A DNA stretch of 64,000 nucleotides, from NCBI RefSeq assembly GCF_002019645.1, contig NZ_KV917374.1, forward strand, positions 5,230,369-5,294,368, read 5' to 3'. Positions 59,779 to 64,000 of the stretch are shown one piece after another. The notes below the pieces were generated by a model. The model saw only the letters and a program-made list of their open reading frames with translations. It had not been told where the DNA came from and did no database searches. The translations under genes were made by a program, and so were the position numbers. The stretch is from Litchfieldia alkalitelluris (GTDB taxonomy: Bacteria; Bacillota; Bacilli; Bacillales; Bacillaceae_L). Every line of letters begins with the position of its first letter. Position 1 is the stretch's first letter.

Positions 59779-61170
59779 TTAGCTTAATTCTCTTGCAATA
59801 CCCTCTGCTGTTTCCTTACCATTCTGGATACAGGCTCCTATACCGACGCCAAAATAGGAGCTGCCCGCAAGAATTACACCAGGAAGTATTTCAGAAATCT
59901 TATTAGTTAAAGCTGTAATCGCTTGGCTATGTTCTAAACTGTAGTTCGGCATCAAGTCCTTCCACGGAGTCACCTCAGCAACCTTAGGCTTTGCCTCAAT
60001 CTTAATACTTTTCTTAATATCATCTAAAGCAACTTGAACAAGTTCCTCTTTATTCAACCCTTTTAATTTTTCATAATATGGATTTGAGCTTTTATAAAAC
60101 AGACGAACTAATAAGTTCCTTTTTTCAGAAGTATGTTCCCATTTCCTGCTTGTCCAAGTACATGCATCACAATGGATATCATTATTTTCAGAAACGATAA
60201 AACCCGTACCATCAGCAGGAAGATTTTCATCCGGAATATCAAAGCCCAAATACACACTAGTTAGCGATGAATTTCTTAATTTCGTGAAATCATCGTTAAA
60301 CACATCTTGTTTTAAAATGCTTTGTGCAACCTGATGCGGAGTAGCTAAAACGGCATAGTCTGTTATTATCGATGGATGATTTGCAAAAGAAACTTCATAT
60401 TTTTTATCAATACCACTTTCGATCGATAAGGTCTCAACGCCTTTTATAATCTTCGTTTCCTCTAGCTCTTTTTCTAGAGCAGCCAAAAGAGCAGATAAGC
60501 CCCCCTTAAACGAAATGAACTTTTTATCTGCTGAAGCCTTAAATTTTTCCTTATGATGTGACAACCCTTCGATAATGCTCCCAAACTGATTTTTATATTC
60601 TAATAAATAAGGCAATGTTGAAGCTAGAGTTAATTTATATAAATCACCAGAATAAACACCAGATAACACTGGACCAATTTGCTTTTCTACTAGTTCCTTA
60701 CCTAGAAAGTATTCGAGGAATTCACCTACAGAGCTTTCTTTTGTAAAATGTTCGTTTTCAAGCTTAAAGTCCTTTAAGGCCTCTTTTTTACCTTCTTCAG
60801 AGATCAATGTACTACTGAACAATGATTCTCTGCTCATCGGAATTCCAAATACAGTATCTTTAGGAATTGGATGTAGCTTATTATTTGTGTAAATATAAGA
60901 AACGCCTGTTGCATTATATGTAAGTTCCGCTTCTAAATTTATCTCCTTTATTAAGGGTAAAACACTTTCATGTCGCGCAACAATGGAATCTGCTCCGGTT
61001 TCCATTATAAATTCATCATGTTTAACTGAGTGAATTTTTCCACCTAAGTACTCATTACGTTCTACCAAAATTAACTTGACGTCTAAATTTCGTTCCATTT
61101 TTATTTTCTGCAAATAGTACATGGTAGATAGACCCGTAATACCTCCACCAACCACCACAACTGTTTTCAC
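59779..61170 (-). CDS. hemY: Coproporphyrinogen III / protoporphyrinogen oxidase
   Basis: A 463-residue FAD flavoenzyme. The dinucleotide-binding motif VVVGGGITGLSTMYYL is at the N-terminus and a C-terminal FAD contact is in GSSYFGVGIGACIQNGKETAE. In Gram-positive bacteria this enzyme (HemY, CgoX) oxidises coproporphyrinogen III to coproporphyrin III in the coproporphyrin-dependent haem pathway, and can also oxidise protoporphyrinogen. ATG follows AAAGGAGGA. It is not with hemE and hemH as in B. subtilis; whether another copy exists cannot be seen. Confidence 0.9.
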   Translation of the reverse strand: MKTVVVVGGGITGLSTMYYLQKIKMERNLDVKLILVERNEYLGGKIHSVKHDEFIMETGADSIVARHESVLPLIKEINLEAELTYNATGVSYIYTNNKLHPIPKDTVFGIPMSRESLFSSTLISEEGKKEALKDFKLENEHFTKESSVGEFLEYFLGKELVEKQIGPVLSGVYSGDLYKLTLASTLPYLLEYKNQFGSIIEGLSHHKEKFKASADKKFISFKGGLSALLAALEKELEETKIIKGVETLSIESGIDKKYEVSFANHPSIITDYAVLATPHQVAQSILKQDVFNDDFTKLRNSSLTSVYLGFDIPDENLPADGTGFIVSENNDIHCDACTWTSRKWEHTSEKRNLLVRLFYKSSNPYYEKLKGLNKEELVQVALDDIKKSIKIEAKPKVAEVTPWKDLMPNYSLEHSQAITALTNKISEILPGVILAGSSYFGVGIGACIQNGKETAEGIARELS

Positions 61171-61630
61171 ATTTGTTCCTCCTTTACACTTCTACACACC
61201 TGTTCATTCATTTATATCAATTGAATCACACCCGTTATGCCATGTCTATTTTTTGTCATTTCCCTTTAGATTATCATTAAATGAGAACTTCAGAATGATG
61301 TTTAAACTCTTGTTATCCCTTTAAAAAAGAGCCTCTTTTAATCACAACTTATCGGCTTGTTCATTTACTAATAGAAGAACGTTTAACTATTAGTATAAGG
61401 ATTTTCAAGTTTTGTACCCGCTTTATAAAATAAGAGTTAAATCTTCTTTAAAAAGGCCCTTTTCTAAAAGATGTTGCTAATTGAACTAGATGTATTTGAA
61501 CTTAACTGTTGTAAAGTTTTCTAATAAAATAAGATGTCAATTCACTAGGTTTTAGAGTTAAGATGCTCTAACCATTCAACACAACAAAACTTTTAAAAAT
61601 AGCCTTATTAACGAATAAGGAGGAAATTGT
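61171..61630. other. Intergenic region before the PKD-protein gene
   Basis: A 460-bp AT-rich divergent gap. It holds a short AAAAGAG/CTCTTTT hairpin near 61324-61341 and AAGGAGG for the next gene. I see no confident sigma-factor box or repeat-family copy. Confidence 0.45.
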
Positions 61631-63682
61631 ATGAAAGTTGGTCCAATTAGTGCTCTTAATGGATTCCCAGTTTGGTACAAAGATACGAATGGGCTACGCC
61701 TAGGGTTGAATGTCAATCCAAATGACCCATACTCAGGAATCACTATTGCTGATTTACCCAATCCATCTTTACCCGTTTCATTTCCTAGCAACTTTCCAAG
61801 CGAAGCTTTTTATCAAGCTGCTGAAGCAGAAATGACAACCGGTACAGGGGAAAGAGCACGTCTCGTCTTAGCCTTAGAAGCTGCCTTCGTTACCGAAGTA
61901 CCCACTGACGGAGATCAAATTGTTTTTGGAAGGGTTCGTGTTCGCGTTGAGGGACTTGTACCCGATGCTGAATATACGGTTACTCATCCTTATGGTACAG
62001 ACACGTTTATTGCCGAACGAGATGATCCCGATGATCAGTTTGCAGAAATCAATTTTACAGAAGACATTGGGGGGTGCAACGGTGGTGAGTTTGAGTTAGC
62101 TCTCAACAGTCGTGTTCATCCATTTTTGCAATGGAATCCTCAGGTTCCCCCAGAAGCACCTGAAGGATATGTCGGTGACCCTAATATACTACATCCGATC
62201 ATAGGAAGTATCCTTATTGACCCTACAGGACAACCACAAAATATTTTCCGAATTGAAGGTCCTGGGATTGGTATTGGTTCACCAGATCGTGCCACTACAC
62301 CGGGTTTTAATCCGGATAACACCATTGAAACAAGGGAATTTTCACTTTTAGGTACCATTTCTACCATTTCTGGTGTTGAAGTAACTAGAGCAACATATTC
62401 TCAAACAACAGCAACCGGTGGAGTCATCGATGTATTCGCCTGGACTGATGAAGATCTCCCTCAAACAATAGAAGTTTCAGGAACAGGAATCGACCCTACG
62501 ATTTTGCAAGGAATAAATGGAAAATATATTGCTCGCGTTGCTTATATAGGCTCCACTCCTCCTAGTACCATTACAGTGACTAATGTAAGTGACAATAGCG
62601 CTGAAAGTATAAAGGAAGTTGTCCCCGTCGATTTCATAACAGCTACTGCAATCTATGATACAACCACACAAACTCTAACAATTGAAGCGGAATCAAGTGA
62701 TGAAGTTAGTACGCGTACGCTAACCATATTAGACTTCGGTAATGGTGAAGTAATCATTCCTCCTGAGGGCACCTATACTACAACATCTCCATTTTCCCCT
62801 GACCAAGTTACAATCCTTTCAGATGTAGGGGGAGAAAGAACGATTCCAGTGACCGTGACCGGAAATCCGGATACACCTATCCCCGTAACAGCCGATGCAG
62901 GAACAGACCAGACCGTCTTATTTGATGCAACAGTGACACTAAATGGAGCCAATTCAACTGGGCCAATCACTTCGTTTAATTGGGCGCAAATTGCTGGGGA
63001 CTCAGTTGTTATTTCAGATGCTAGTTCAGTCACACCTACATTCACAGCACCTAGTTCGATCCAAACTCTTTCTTTTGAATTAACTGTAGATGGTGATGGT
63101 GGACCATCCACTGACACTGTTAATATTAACGTAATCGAATCCGCATCAGCCCCGATCGTGAATGCAGGACCGAATCAAGTAGTACAACAAGGAACAGTCG
63201 TTACGTTAACTGGTACTGTATCTGGCGACGTAACTAGTCTTCAGTGGGAACAACTCACCGGCCCTACTGTTCAGATAAATAACGCTAATACAACAACAGC
63301 AACATTCACATTTCCATCTCAACCGGATCCAATCACCTTCAGATTAAGCGCAAGTGGACCTGGAGGAACATCGTTCGATGATACGGTCATATCAACGGTT
63401 CCAGATACCTTGACAGTTACAAGGGCACAGTTTCGAACAGATGATTTAGAATGGAGAATTTCAGGAAATTCAAGTGTAGTAGGACCTGGAAATACGATCA
63501 CAATTTATCTCGGAAATGTACTAGGTGGTACGATTCTAGCCGAGATTCCAGTAGATGCCCTTGGAGGATGGGAGTACCGCGTGGAGCCATCTAATGTTCA
63601 ACCTGATGCAACACGTTCCATTTCTATTCAATCAAGCTCTGGGGGAGTATTAGTCAATGTGCCAATTAATATTAGACAGTAG
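61631..63682 (+). CDS. Large surface-type protein with PKD-like domains
   Basis: A 683-residue protein without signal peptide or anchor. The first part (1-240) starts SALNGFPVWYKDTNGLRL, a segment I associate with a group of bacterial proteins of unknown role, and has Cys near 157. The middle (250-420) is beta-rich. Two PKD/REJ-like Ig domains follow (about 425-505 and 515-590; each opens with ADAGTDQTV or NAGPNQVV and has an SFNWAQIAGDS-type Trp core). A final beta domain (about 600-683) ends it. ATG follows AAGGAGG. The collagen-like gene 60 bases downstream on the same strand suggests a spore-surface role. Confidence 0.7.
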   Translation: MKVGPISALNGFPVWYKDTNGLRLGLNVNPNDPYSGITIADLPNPSLPVSFPSNFPSEAFYQAAEAEMTTGTGERARLVLALEAAFVTEVPTDGDQIVFGRVRVRVEGLVPDAEYTVTHPYGTDTFIAERDDPDDQFAEINFTEDIGGCNGGEFELALNSRVHPFLQWNPQVPPEAPEGYVGDPNILHPIIGSILIDPTGQPQNIFRIEGPGIGIGSPDRATTPGFNPDNTIETREFSLLGTISTISGVEVTRATYSQTTATGGVIDVFAWTDEDLPQTIEVSGTGIDPTILQGINGKYIARVAYIGSTPPSTITVTNVSDNSAESIKEVVPVDFITATAIYDTTTQTLTIEAESSDEVSTRTLTILDFGNGEVIIPPEGTYTTTSPFSPDQVTILSDVGGERTIPVTVTGNPDTPIPVTADAGTDQTVLFDATVTLNGANSTGPITSFNWAQIAGDSVVISDASSVTPTFTAPSSIQTLSFELTVDGDGGPSTDTVNINVIESASAPIVNAGPNQVVQQGTVVTLTGTVSGDVTSLQWEQLTGPTVQINNANTTTATFTFPSQPDPITFRLSASGPGGTSFDDTVISTVPDTLTVTRAQFRTDDLEWRISGNSSVVGPGNTITIYLGNVLGGTILAEIPVDALGGWEYRVEPSNVQPDATRSISIQSSSGGVLVNVPINIRQ

Positions 63683-63727
63683 AGCAAAGTACGCAATTTT
63701 AGTGAGTGCCCCTGAACAGTTTAATAA

Positions 63728-64000
<273 letters not shown>

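Overview
The window looks like the chromosome of a low-GC, Gram-positive, spore-forming Bacillaceae member (Bacillus in the wide sense). The gene set resembles B. subtilis (xpaC/telA pair, ganSPQAB order with ganR, pepF, DbpA/YxiN helicase, small cold-shock protein, coproporphyrinogen oxidase HemY), most genes have AGGAGG-type ribosome binding sites, and a collagen-like exosporium-type gene runs off the right end. I cannot name the species. I see no rRNA, tRNA, transposase, prophage or CRISPR array.

Layout. 0-3.5 kb: a wall-anchored GH5 cellulase behind three evenly spaced LacI-type operators. 3.5-20.4 kb: mixed genes on the minus strand (telA/xpaC, a radical-SAM SPL-like protein, methionine gamma-lyase, a threonine-aldolase-type enzyme, a methyltransferase, a GGDEF-EAL protein controlled by a c-di-GMP riboswitch, a nonsense-interrupted epimerase, a lipoprotein, a DPBB-DUF3889 protein) and on the plus strand (glutathione peroxidase, MFS pump). 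20.7-26.1 kb: M20 peptidase, LysM protein, a 20-residue-repeat protein and oligoendopeptidase F. 26.3-32.5 kb: a maltodextrin cluster (malE-malF-malG, an unlisted 33-residue membrane miniprotein, GH13 glucosidase) behind several LacI-type operators. 32.6-36.4 kb: an orphan sensor kinase, a short FtsZ paralogue and a DoxX-family gene. 37.5-47.2 kb: a complete galactan system (GH53 galactanase, GH42 beta-galactosidase, ABC importer, LacI regulator) lying between two near-identical DoxX copies. 48-61 kb: RNA methyltransferase, DEAD-box helicase, cold-shock protein, a divergent vWA / helical-domain pair, transporters, a HAD phosphatase and HemY. 61.6-64 kb: a PKD-domain protein and a collagen-like protein, probably spore-surface genes.

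How the genes work together. The clearest theme is plant polysaccharide use. Cellulase and galactanase share an LPNTA sorting motif and would be fixed to the wall. The two importers take up maltodextrins and galacto-oligosaccharides, and GH13 and GH42 enzymes hydrolyse them inside. Neither importer has its own ATPase gene, so a shared MsmX-type ATPase elsewhere is implied. LacI-type and cre-like sites precede these units.

The most unusual feature is the intergenic DNA. At least five interspersed repeat families are present. Three are built from short palindromes at a spacing of about 52 bp: two long arrays of 11-14 units of CTGTCCGAA/TTCGGACAG hairpins, an ATCATAG/CTATGAT family, and a GGGGATTTTTCCCC family with conserved 51/60/51 spacing. 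A 52-bp unit is not a multiple of three, so these arrays are not coding, and it equals about five turns of B-DNA. This shared geometry across unrelated sequences is the best candidate here for an undescribed system.
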